Shown piece after piece: positions 9,701-17,776 of a stretch of 64,000 bases of DNA. Origin of the DNA: Panacagrimonas sp041603235 (GTDB lineage Bacteria; Pseudomonadota; Gammaproteobacteria; Nevskiales; Nevskiaceae). Where the stretch lies: NCBI GenBank assembly GCA_041603235.1, contig JBFIES010000006.1, positions 124,001 through 188,000 on the forward strand. Direction: 5' to 3'. Numbering within the stretch: the first letter of the stretch is position 1; each line of letters begins with the position of its first letter. The position numbers and the translations under genes are program-made. The notes beneath the pieces were generated by a model. The model saw nothing but the letters and a program-made list of their open reading frames with translations, searched no databases and was not told the DNA's origin.

Positions 9701-10138
9701 GGCCCGACCACGCTCAACAATGGAGACACCCTGCGCGTCAGCGTGATCTCTCCGGGCGCCGCCAATACCTCCCGCAGCGTGACCGTCACCGTGGGAGACT
9801 TTGAAGAAGTCTGGAATGTGACGACCGGCGCAGTGGATGAAACACCAGGGCCCATCGTATTTAACAACATCAACAATGCTGCACAGATGCAGACGGTGCT
9901 TTCCAACACTGTCACGCTGAGCAATTTCAACGCAGCCACCAGCATCCAGATACGGGGTGCCGCTTCTGCCATGTACGCGATCAACGGCGGACCTTTCACC
10001 AAAGCAAACGGAACGGTGAATCCCGGCGACACGATTCAACTTCGGATGGATACCGCTGGTGTGGGTAATGCGACACGCAGAGCCTTTGTCATCGTCGGCA
10101 GAATCCGCGGGCGTTGGGAAGTGACGACCGCGCCCTGA
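6722..10138 (+). CDS. Double seven-bladed FG-GAP/VCBS repeat exoprotein
   Basis: 1138 residues from the ATG at 6722, preferred because AGGGGG lies 8 bases upstream; in-frame ATGs at 6659 and 6809 are alternatives. The N-terminus has about 30 polar and basic residues before the hydrophobic core, then a cleavage site near PAGA-ADVPF, so the signal peptide is unusually long. Fourteen FG-GAP/VCBS repeats follow with DxDxDGDxD loops. Repeat 7 ends in the linker RNQKIHRNADFP and seven more repeats come after it, which fits two seven-bladed propellers in series. Base 8999 starts the GGQFALPTLDLAP domain shared with the other two repeat proteins. The tandem C-terminal module begins at 9536 and ends VGRIRGRWEVTT. 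The product is likely calcium-binding and extracellular; ligand or partner is unknown. It has its own leader of about 210 bases. Confidence 0.88.
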   Translation: MKAYFGKESRLHPIRSSYRRGPFAQALCSMSKTSVLAGSFLLLPLAPAGAADVPFSTLDLGSNAFGPVLAEGADIDGDGDLDAVVANFYDSLEWYENSGGSNPTFSVRTISGGTASNCLVTADLDGDGDIDILTCAVFGDQINWQENDGAANPSFTKHTISTNTDGPQKIVATDIDLDGDLDLLVASYADNRIAWFENDGASTPTFSVHTITTSAIDAADVVAVDLDGDGDVDALSVSPGDNTVEWFSNNGLDNPDFSRRVISTVFTGAKRVEAADLDDDGDLDVLAANDQTLVLYESDGAALPQFTLQTLATNLTSLRELRTADVDQDGDLDVITIDYINDTIVWLENDGAPDPGFTQRSIGPPVGHPSSASVTDMDQDGDPDVLGTSYGAGDVLLHRNQKIHRNADFPEAITISTLASGARSVFTADIDGDGDEDVLSASSYDDIIAWYENNGASTPAFTRRLITTTADGASYVYAVDVDQDGDLDVVSASLLDDKIAWYRNNGSGFFEIRTVSLTANAANCVFAADLDGDGHIDLLSSSASDDKIAWYQSNGAEDPTFTIRTISVNADSARSVYAADMDRDGDIDVLSASANDDKIAWYENNGNASPGFTVRTVSVSADGASSVYAADLDADGDLDILATLSGSDAIVWFESDGSADPIFLQRHTLSTSADNAFHVIARDLDGDGDLDVVSAAADNSQIAWFENDGATNPSFTPHTIAATADRPFSVAATDLDGDGDLDLLSASLNDARIAWYENQGGQFALPTLDLAPDFYSPGQNNVPVLRIDAEHLGRSGDSPIELSTLALLIDDGVTPLSTAQANALIDNIHVYQDTGNGALEPASDILVTSLNTLNLSAGVQTITFNDGDPSVTFAAGVPQTYFVALDANANADAQTPNSLRFRHHTEVSSSAEDANADIPVSLQDSNEVSSGLMQILDTSPDTFNLVDRTDRPTAARISSNTITISGINSPAPLNIDAVGTSERYEINGGPLSEGPTTLNNGDTLRVSVISPGAANTSRSVTVTVGDFEEVWNVTTGAVDETPGPIVFNNINNAAQMQTVLSNTVTLSNFNAATSIQIRGAASAMYAINGGPFTKANGTVNPGDTIQLRMDTAGVGNATRRAFVIVGRIRGRWEVTTAP

Positions 10139-10347
10139 GCCCAACTGCAGCGGCGCTCGACTTGCTTTGTTGGCCGTGTTTGCTCAGTCCCAGCGCTAAG
10201 CGTTGCGTTGATGCTTGGCAGACTCGCTCTAAGTCGAGGCGAACCACGCTGATTTGTCTGGTCATCTTTCCCGATTATCATGTGTTCGGGACGCGCCCTT
10301 TCTGACTCTTCCAGCCAGCGAAGAGAAGGCACGTCCAAGGGGAAATC

Positions 10348-12093
10348 ATGAAATCTTGTATGCCACTTGTGCTGGCCTCATTGCTGCTGCTGATGACTTT
10401 TGTCGTCAAAGCAGCGCCGAAACCCGAAAGAGCGGACACGACCGTCGCTTCCGCTTCGTCTGCACCCGCCGCCGGGCTGGTCGGCAGGATGGGCCGCAGC
10501 AACAGACTGCTAATCGGGCTTGGTACCGGCAACGAGATCTCGCAAATCCAGTCGCAGGCGCTGCAACCGGATATCTATTCACGCTATCTGCCGGACTACC
10601 CAGGCTTCTCCTGGACACAGTTCAACAGCCCGCCCGGCCATTACGTGGATGTGGTCGCTGCTGCTGCCGACAGCATTGGCGCGGTTCCGATGTTCACGAT
10701 CTACCAGATCATCATCGGAGGCGAGAACAATCCCGCTACCCTGTCTAACCTAAATCTGATGCAGGACTACTGGGACCACACCGTACTGCTGTTTGACCGT
10801 CTTGCGGTATACAACAAGCCGGCCCTGATCAATATCGAGCCCGACTTCTGGGGCTACGCGTACAACTTCTCTCCATCGCACGATCCGACGCAGAAGTTTG
10901 CCCACGTACAGATCACACCAGATTGCGCGCACCTGCCAAACAACGTCCGAGGCATGGCGCAGTGTTTCCTGGCCATCGCGCGAAAGAGGGCGCCCAAGGC
11001 CCTGCTGGGGTTCCCGCCCAGCGATTTCGGCTTTGGCACACAGAATGTCATCAACTTCATGAATGACCTGGGTGCGGACGAAGCAGATTTCATCGTCATG
11101 CAGACCATGGACCGGGACGCCGGTTGTTTCGAGGCTCGTGGCCCGGAATGCAGCCGGTCTGGCTCAGCTTGGTATTGGAACCAGGCACAGTACGACGCTC
11201 ATTTCGCGGAGGCGCGTCAGTATCACGAGGGCATAGGCGGCTTACCGCTGGTTTGGTGGCAGACCCCGATGGGTGTTCCGTCTATTCTCTTCGGCGGCAC
11301 GCATCAGCGTTGGCGAGACAATCGCGTGGACTACTTCCTGCGTCATCCCCAGCAAATTGTCGATGCCGGCGGTGCTGCCGTCGTTTTCGGAAAGGGCGCA
11401 AGCAATCAGACTGGCATTGCTACCGACGGTGGACATTTTCAGGAGCGATGGAGTGCCTACATCGGAGCACCGACACCACTGATTGACGATGTTCCCGATA
11501 CGTTTGTCTTTCACGATCGTGTGGATCGCCCGACGGCAGCGCGCATCACTTCCAACACGATCCAGGTGACAGGCATCAATGGTCCGGTCACGGTAACGAC
11601 AACCGCACCGGGAGACTCCGCCCGCATCGTCGTCAATGGCGGCACTGCTCAACAAGGACCGGTGACGATCGAGCATGGGGACACGGTACAGCTCAACGTC
11701 TTGTCCGCCGCGGCGCCAAACACGAGCAGGGAGGTGACGGTCAGCATCGGCAGTGCGGAATCGACATGGATGGTCAGCACTGGTGATGAAGACACCACGC
11801 CGGGACCGATCAGTTTTACGAACGTAGCCAATGCCGAGCAGAGGCAGATCTACCGCTCTGAAATACTGAACTTGCAGCGGTTCAACAGCCCCACCAGCAT
11901 CCAAATTCGCGGCGCTAATTCCGCAATGTATTCCATCAATGGTGGGCCTTTCACACGTGCCACCGGCACAGTAGCGCCCGGCGATACGCTCCAACTACAA
12001 CTTGAAAGTGCCGGCGTTGCGGGTGTCACACGCAGAGCGATTGTCGTTGTCGGCAGAATTCGTGGAAGGTGGGAGATAGGGACTTCCCCATAG
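10348..12093 (+). CDS. Secreted barrel-like protein with tandem C-terminal module
   Basis: 581 residues; AAGGGG lies 8 bases upstream of the ATG. Signal peptide at residues 1-23 (MKSCMPLVLASLLLLMTF...). Residues about 48-375 form a domain I do not recognise by name. Repeating strand-helix patterns, strongly conserved acidic and aromatic positions (Glu164 in INIEPDFWGYAYNF, FPPSDFGFGTQNV, MQTMDRDAGCFEARG, WWQTPMGVPSI) and its length suggest a TIM-barrel, glycosidase-like fold, but no activity can be assigned. The same domain recurs in the lipoprotein at 26397. From 11491 the two-repeat module shared with the repeat proteins and the peptidase follows, ending VGRIRGRWEIGT. Glu164 is only a guess for a catalytic acid. 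The gene has 209 bases of leader and no visible operon partner. Confidence 0.75.
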   Translation: MKSCMPLVLASLLLLMTFVVKAAPKPERADTTVASASSAPAAGLVGRMGRSNRLLIGLGTGNEISQIQSQALQPDIYSRYLPDYPGFSWTQFNSPPGHYVDVVAAAADSIGAVPMFTIYQIIIGGENNPATLSNLNLMQDYWDHTVLLFDRLAVYNKPALINIEPDFWGYAYNFSPSHDPTQKFAHVQITPDCAHLPNNVRGMAQCFLAIARKRAPKALLGFPPSDFGFGTQNVINFMNDLGADEADFIVMQTMDRDAGCFEARGPECSRSGSAWYWNQAQYDAHFAEARQYHEGIGGLPLVWWQTPMGVPSILFGGTHQRWRDNRVDYFLRHPQQIVDAGGAAVVFGKGASNQTGIATDGGHFQERWSAYIGAPTPLIDDVPDTFVFHDRVDRPTAARITSNTIQVTGINGPVTVTTTAPGDSARIVVNGGTAQQGPVTIEHGDTVQLNVLSAAAPNTSREVTVSIGSAESTWMVSTGDEDTTPGPISFTNVANAEQRQIYRSEILNLQRFNSPTSIQIRGANSAMYSINGGPFTRATGTVAPGDTLQLQLESAGVAGVTRRAIVVVGRIRGRWEIGTSP

Positions 12094-12250
12094 ACTTCTT
12101 TGCTGAACAAAGGCATGGTCAGGCAAAACGGGGGCACTGCGACTTCTCCTTTTCTGCAGAAGCACTGAGGAGAGGTCTTGGCCAAATGATTTGCTCAGTC
12201 TGATGAATGAGCAATGTTCAGAAAATTATAGAAGCAGCAGGGACCAGAAT

Positions 12251-15200
12251 ATGAGCATGGGAATGCGTGGGAAAAAGGGTGGCTTGCGGACGTCAGCAGC
12301 GGTTTCAGTAAGTCATTCGGCAAGGCTCACGCCGTTCACATTGGCCCTGAAGCGAAAAATGACGCCTCACGGTTTGGCCGGGACAGCAATGTTGGCCAGT
12401 CTCGCCGTGAGTACTTCGCTATCCGCTGCCGAAGTGCCATTCGACGCGAATAATATTCCCCACACAGCGACCCAGGTTCGCGCAACCTTCTCTGCGGATC
12501 TGGATGGTGACGGCGATCTTGATGTCATTTCCGCCTCCGGGACCGATGACAAAATTTCCTGGCACGAAAACAACGGGGGGCCGAGTCCCAGCTTCACCGA
12601 ACGGGTCATCAGCACACTCGCAAACGGCGCCTCCTCTGTCTACGCGGCCGATGTCGATGGTGATGGTGATATCGATGTGCTGTCTGCATCATCCATCGAC
12701 GACAAGATTGCGTGGTACAAGAACGACGGTGCTCTTCTTCCTGGTTTTGAGCTGCATACGATCAGCCAGGACGCCGACAACCCCTTCTCGGTTTTTGCAG
12801 CCGATCTGGATCAGGATGGGGACATGGATGTCTTGTCCGCTTCACTGAACGACAACTCAGTGGTTTGGTACGAGAATGGAGGGCAGCCCCACCCTATTTT
12901 TACCGCCCGCACCATCAGCACCTTGGTCGATACCGCCACGTCGGTCCGCGCTGCTGATCTTGATGCCGATGGCGATCTCGACGTGGTTGCCACTTCATTC
13001 AGCAACGATACGCTCTACTGGTTTGAAAGCGACGGAGCACCTGACCCTGACTTCGTTCGACGCACTATTTCTACTGCAGTTGATGGCGCTGTTTCCGTGG
13101 CGATTCAGGATATTGATGGCGATGGCGACATGGACATCGTCAGCGGTGCCCGAGAAAGCGACACGGTTGCGATTCACCTCAACAATGGCAATGCCGACCC
13201 CTTTTTCACCACGCAAACCATCAGCGCGAGCATTGACGCGCCCTACGCGGTTGATGCCATCGACGTAGATGCCGACGGAGACATGGATGTTCTCGCGGTC
13301 GCCTTCAACGGCAATCAGGTGGTCTGGTTTGAGAATCTGGGCGGCGCGCCCAACAGCTTCGCTACGCACGTCATCAGCACGGGTGTTTTGGGTCCGCGCT
13401 CAATCCAGGCGGCTGATCTCAACGGCGATGGTGACATTGACGTGTTGACCGCATCGGCTGACGGCAACACGCTCGATTGGTTTTCAAATCAAACCATTCA
13501 CCGCAGCGCGAGCTTTCCGCAGGAGATTGTGCTGGAGACGGGACGCGATGTCGCGCAGCAGACGATCGCTGTCGACCTTGACGGGGATGGTGATTTAGAC
13601 ATCGCCAGTGCTTCTTTTGGCGACGATACCCTCGCCTGGCACCGGAACGACGGCGCCTCCCCGTTTCCTTCCTTCAGCTCCATTACGATCAGCACTTCTG
13701 AAGATGGCGTTGGCCCAGTTCACGCTGCAGATCTGGACGCCGACGGCGACATGGATCTCTTGGTTGGTGCATTCCATGCAGACACCATGGCCTGGTACCA
13801 GAACGATGGGGCTGCAGTTCCAAATTTCACCCGTCGGCAGATCAGCAACAATCTGATTGAGCCCCAATCCATCTTTACAGCCGATCTGGACGGCGATGGC
13901 GATTTGGATGTGTTATCCGCATCAAGTGCTGACGACAAGATCGCCTGGTATGAAAACAACGGGGCCAGCATTCCGCTCCTCGTCATCCGGACCATCAGTT
14001 TGACGGCTGATTTCCCGCGCTCGGTCTCTGCTGCGGATCTGGACGGCGACGGTGATCAGGACGTGATCTCCGCCTCGTTATTTGACGACAAGATTGCCTG
14101 GTACGAAAACGACGGTGCCGCCTCACCCACGTTTACGCTCCAGACCATCACCACCGCAGCAAACGGCGCGCAGCGCATGATGCCCTCGGATCTGGACAGT
14201 GACGGCGATATCGATATCGTGCTGGCCGCCGGGCTCAATAACCAGATCACCTGGCTACAGAACAACGGCGCGACCAACCCGGACTTCACGATGCGCACCG
14301 TCAGCGTCGCGGGCCCAAGCGAGCCGAACAGCCCGAATGCCGTCTTTATTGCAGATCTGGATGGAGACGGCGATCAGGACATCCTCTCGGCCTCCTCAGC
14401 GGATAACAAGATTGCCTGGTACGAGAATAACGGCGGTGCCGTCCCAGTGTTCGTCACACATACCATCAGCACCAACGTCGGGCAGGCGAGCTTTGTCACC
14501 GCCGCTGACCTGGATGGAGATGGTGACGTCGATGTGATCTCCAGTTCCGTCAGCGGTGATCGCTTCATCATCCACCCGAATCACGGCGGACAATTTGCAC
14601 TGGAGACATTTGATCTGGTGCCGGCGAACGTGAACCCAGGTGATGCTGATACGCCGGTCTTGCGGATTGATGCAGCACATCAGGGACGCGCGGGAGATTC
14701 GTCGGTTGAACTGACCAGTTTTGAGCTGCATTTTGACAACGGCAGCGGCGTTGCCTTGAGCAGTGCCCAGGCCAATGCCCTGGTCGATAACTTGCGGGTA
14801 TACGTGGATTCCAATACCGACGGCGCGTTTGATCCTGGATCAGATACCTTGGTGACCACGGTAAGCGCGTTGTCGCTGACCGACGGTGTGCAGACGATTG
14901 CCTTTGCAGACGGCGATGCCAATGTCACATTCGCCCACGGCGTGGCGCCGACCTATTTCGTTGCCGTTGATGTTGCAGCAGAGGCGCATCTGCAGACGCC
15001 AGATCGTCTGCGAATCACCCATGTCACGGAGGCCAGCAGTACGGCTGAGGACGCAGCAGAAGACCTCCCCCTGGTCCTCGAATTTGCGAGCAATGTGACG
15101 TCCGGCACCGTGTTGCCAGAGGCCGATACGACACCCGATGCATTTGACCTGATTGATCGCACCGACCGGCCGACGGCAGCGCGCATCAACTCCAACACAA

Positions 15201-15745
15201 TCACGGTTTCGGGTATTGATGCGCCAACGCCGATGACCGTAACGGCTGCGGGCACTTCGGAACGCTACGAAATCAATGGTGGCCCCCGTCAGGAAGGGCC
15301 GGTCAATGTCAGCAACGGCGACACCGTGCGGGTGAGCGTGATTTCTCCGGGCGCTGCCAACACCACACGCGCGGTAACGGTGAACATTGGGGGCGTGGAG
15401 GAAGTCTGGAATGTGACCACTGGCGCCGTGGACGAAACGCCGGGCCCCATCAATTTCAACAACGTTGCGCTGTCGGGTTCGCATACGGTGTTTTCGAATA
15501 CGGTTGTTCTGGGCAATTTCAACAGCCCGGCCACGATTCAGCTTCGCGGTGCGGGCACCGCCATGTACTCGCTCAATGGCGGCCCCTTCACCCGGGCCGA
15601 TGGCGTTGCCAATCCGGGTGACACCGTCCAATTGAAAATGACCTCTGCCGCCGTTCCCGCCACACGCAGGGCCTACCTCATCGTGGGAAGAATCAGAGGG
15701 CGCTGGGAGGTTGTGACCTTTGCAGGGTCACCTGCGCAGCAATAG
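12251..15745 (+). CDS. Double seven-bladed FG-GAP/VCBS repeat exoprotein (third paralogue)
   Basis: 1164 residues from the ATG at 12251, which has a moderate AGGGAC upstream; ATGs at 12191 and 12359 are alternatives. As in the paralogue at 6722, the hydrophobic core of the signal peptide comes late (about residues 41-58) and the mature protein begins near AEVPF. Fourteen repeats can be counted: seven, then the linker SNQTIHRSASFP, then seven. A shared domain starts near base 14585 (GGQFALETFDLVP). The tandem C-terminal module starts at 15131 and ends VGRIRGRWEV, with a short extra tail of about 10 residues that the paralogues lack. Many blades share almost identical DNA around the codons for DDKIAWYEN, which suggests internal duplication or gene conversion. 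Likely surface-exposed or released; function unknown. Confidence 0.88.
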   Translation: MSMGMRGKKGGLRTSAAVSVSHSARLTPFTLALKRKMTPHGLAGTAMLASLAVSTSLSAAEVPFDANNIPHTATQVRATFSADLDGDGDLDVISASGTDDKISWHENNGGPSPSFTERVISTLANGASSVYAADVDGDGDIDVLSASSIDDKIAWYKNDGALLPGFELHTISQDADNPFSVFAADLDQDGDMDVLSASLNDNSVVWYENGGQPHPIFTARTISTLVDTATSVRAADLDADGDLDVVATSFSNDTLYWFESDGAPDPDFVRRTISTAVDGAVSVAIQDIDGDGDMDIVSGARESDTVAIHLNNGNADPFFTTQTISASIDAPYAVDAIDVDADGDMDVLAVAFNGNQVVWFENLGGAPNSFATHVISTGVLGPRSIQAADLNGDGDIDVLTASADGNTLDWFSNQTIHRSASFPQEIVLETGRDVAQQTIAVDLDGDGDLDIASASFGDDTLAWHRNDGASPFPSFSSITISTSEDGVGPVHAADLDADGDMDLLVGAFHADTMAWYQNDGAAVPNFTRRQISNNLIEPQSIFTADLDGDGDLDVLSASSADDKIAWYENNGASIPLLVIRTISLTADFPRSVSAADLDGDGDQDVISASLFDDKIAWYENDGAASPTFTLQTITTAANGAQRMMPSDLDSDGDIDIVLAAGLNNQITWLQNNGATNPDFTMRTVSVAGPSEPNSPNAVFIADLDGDGDQDILSASSADNKIAWYENNGGAVPVFVTHTISTNVGQASFVTAADLDGDGDVDVISSSVSGDRFIIHPNHGGQFALETFDLVPANVNPGDADTPVLRIDAAHQGRAGDSSVELTSFELHFDNGSGVALSSAQANALVDNLRVYVDSNTDGAFDPGSDTLVTTVSALSLTDGVQTIAFADGDANVTFAHGVAPTYFVAVDVAAEAHLQTPDRLRITHVTEASSTAEDAAEDLPLVLEFASNVTSGTVLPEADTTPDAFDLIDRTDRPTAARINSNTITVSGIDAPTPMTVTAAGTSERYEINGGPRQEGPVNVSNGDTVRVSVISPGAANTTRAVTVNIGGVEEVWNVTTGAVDETPGPINFNNVALSGSHTVFSNTVVLGNFNSPATIQLRGAGTAMYSLNGGPFTRADGVANPGDTVQLKMTSAAVPATRRAYLIVGRIRGRWEVVTFAGSPAQQ

Positions 15746-15751
15746 CGTCTG

Positions 15752-15786
15752 AAGCGGTGAGCACCTGGCGTGCTCGCCGCTGCTTC
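15752..15786 (+). terminator. Hairpin after the third repeat-protein gene
   Basis: GCGGTGAGCAC pairs with GTGCTCGCCGC (one G-T wobble) around a 5-base loop, with extra flanking pairing. It starts 7 bases after the stop codon. No clear T-run follows. Confidence 0.5.
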
Positions 15787-15998
15787 TGATGTGGGTCGCG
15801 CTCCAGCAGCCACCCCGAGATCTGCCGCGCCGCCCTTCAGCCTGTAGGGCGGATTGCTGGCGTGTTATTGGCAGGCACCCGCTGATCGGCCCGGTCGCTG
15901 CCTCTTGCGTCAGCGCGCCTATTCCCTGATTGAGGCACAGAATCCGGCAGAATAACGGTGTTAATGTATTGGCAAAAATAAAGTAGAGGAGAGACGAC

Positions 15999-17651
15999 AT
16001 GCCTGCCATTGCAAAGGGCCGAACCGATGTGCCGCTGATCAATCAGACCATCGGTGACAATCTGGAAGCCACGGTTGAAAAATTTGCGGAGCGCGAAGCG
16101 CTGGTCATGCCCCATCAGGGTATCCGCTGGACCTACGCGCAACTCAATGCCGAGGTAGACCGGTTGGCGCGCGGACTGATGGCGCGCGGCTTCGAAAAGG
16201 GTGATCGAGTTGGTGTCTGGGCCCCCAACGTTTCGGAATGGATTCTGGCGCAGTACGCCACGGCCAAGATCGGCGTCATCCAGGTCAACATCAACCCTGC
16301 GTATCGCAGCAATGAACTCGCCTACGCACTGAAACAGTCCGGATGCAAAGGCTTGATAGCTTCGCGACGTTTCAAGACCAGCGACTACGTCAAGATGCTG
16401 GGCGAGGTGCGTGACCAGTGTCCCGATTTGCAGCAGGCCATCTTCCTGGATGATGAGGGCAAGCCCGGCGACTGGGCAGCTCTGCTTGCTGACGGTGAAT
16501 CCGTTTCTGCGGACGCGCTCAAGACGCGCATGGCCTCACTGTCGCCGAACGAGCCGATCAACATTCAGTACACCTCCGGCACAACTGGTGCGCCCAAGGG
16601 CGCGACTCTGTCTCACCGCAACATCCTCAATAACGCCCTGTTTGACGGGCACAGCATGAAGCTCAGTGAGCAAGATCGCTTTTGCGTGCCGGTGCCGTTC
16701 TATCACTGCGCAGGCATGGTCTGCGGCAACCTCATGGCCACCATCTTCGGTGCCACGATCGTCGTCCCGGCGGCGGCCTTTGATCCGGGCGAAACGCTGA
16801 AGTCGATTGCGGCAGAGCGCTGCACCGGCATCATGGCGGTGCCGACCATGTTCATTGCCATGCTGGGGCATCCGGACTTCGCCAAAACCGACAAGTCCTC
16901 GTTGCGCACCGGCACCATCGGCGGCTCGCCCTGTCCGATCGAGGTCATGAAGCGACTGGTGACTGATTTCCACATGCCGGAAGTGCAGATCATTTACGGC
17001 ATGACCGAGACCTCTCCCATTTCCTGCCAGACTGCCTCGGACGATCCGATTGAAAAGCGTGTAGGCAGCGTGGGCCGTGTCCACCCGCATGTCGAGATTC
17101 GGATTGCCAATCCTGAAACCGGCGAAACCTGCGAGTACGGTGAGACTGGCGAATTCCAGACCCGCGGCTACTCGGTGATGCTCGGTTACTGGAATGACAA
17201 GGCACGCACCGAGGACGCCATCGATTCCGAGGGCTGGATGCATACCGGCGACCTGGGTACGATGGATGAACTGGGCTACGTGAATATCGTTGGCCGCATC
17301 AAGGACATGATCATCCGTGGAGGCGAGAACGTTTATCCCACGGAGATCGAGGGCTTCCTGTACACGCACCCCGACATCCAGGACGTCCAGGTCATTGGTG
17401 TTCCGGATGAAAAATTTGGGGAAGAAGTCATGGCCTGCGTGGTGATGAAGCAGGGCGCTGAACCCATCACCCTCGAAGCCATCAAGGCCTTCTGCAAAGA
17501 CAAGCTCGCCCACTACAAGGTGCCGCGCTACGTGGATGTAGTTACCGAGTACCCGATGACCGTGACGGGCAAGATCCGCAAGGTAGAGATGCGCGCACAG
17601 GCGGTGAAGAAGCTGGGGCTTGAACGTGCCGCGAGCATCCAGACCGCCTGA
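15999..17651 (+). CDS. AMP-forming acyl-CoA synthetase
   Basis: 550 residues, typical for fatty-acyl-CoA ligases of the adenylate-forming superfamily, which activate a carboxylic acid with ATP and CoA. The P-loop-like A3 motif YTSGTTGAPKGATLSH, the A5 motif YGMTETSP, the A7/A8 region (HTGDLG, GRIKDMIIRGGENVYP) and the C-terminal Lys in VTGKIRK are all present. GGAGAG lies just upstream of the ATG. Chain length or substrate cannot be read from the sequence; medium- or long-chain fatty acid is the usual choice. It stands alone between hairpins on both sides. Confidence 0.9.
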   Translation: MPAIAKGRTDVPLINQTIGDNLEATVEKFAEREALVMPHQGIRWTYAQLNAEVDRLARGLMARGFEKGDRVGVWAPNVSEWILAQYATAKIGVIQVNINPAYRSNELAYALKQSGCKGLIASRRFKTSDYVKMLGEVRDQCPDLQQAIFLDDEGKPGDWAALLADGESVSADALKTRMASLSPNEPINIQYTSGTTGAPKGATLSHRNILNNALFDGHSMKLSEQDRFCVPVPFYHCAGMVCGNLMATIFGATIVVPAAAFDPGETLKSIAAERCTGIMAVPTMFIAMLGHPDFAKTDKSSLRTGTIGGSPCPIEVMKRLVTDFHMPEVQIIYGMTETSPISCQTASDDPIEKRVGSVGRVHPHVEIRIANPETGETCEYGETGEFQTRGYSVMLGYWNDKARTEDAIDSEGWMHTGDLGTMDELGYVNIVGRIKDMIIRGGENVYPTEIEGFLYTHPDIQDVQVIGVPDEKFGEEVMACVVMKQGAEPITLEAIKAFCKDKLAHYKVPRYVDVVTEYPMTVTGKIRKVEMRAQAVKKLGLERAASIQTA

Positions 17652-17676
17652 GTCCAGATAATTCCTGACATCCGAT

Positions 17677-17702
17677 AGCCGGCACAGCGGGCTGTGCCGG
17701 CT
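17677..17702 (+). terminator. Perfect 11-bp hairpin after the acyl-CoA synthetase gene
   Basis: AGCCGGCACAG and CTGTGCCGGCT flank a 4-base loop, 26 bases after the stop codon. The following sequence is not T-rich. Confidence 0.5.
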
Positions 17703-17776
17703 GTCCGGCTGGGTTAGGCTTTGGTCTGTGTCGACACCTGTCGACGTTCTGATCAACGCAATGAAGGGAATGCTGC

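Noticed and set aside
16536..17756. 406-codon minus-strand open frame opposite the acyl-CoA synthetase
   Set aside because: Shadow of a GC-rich gene; low-complexity product without similarity to any family I know.
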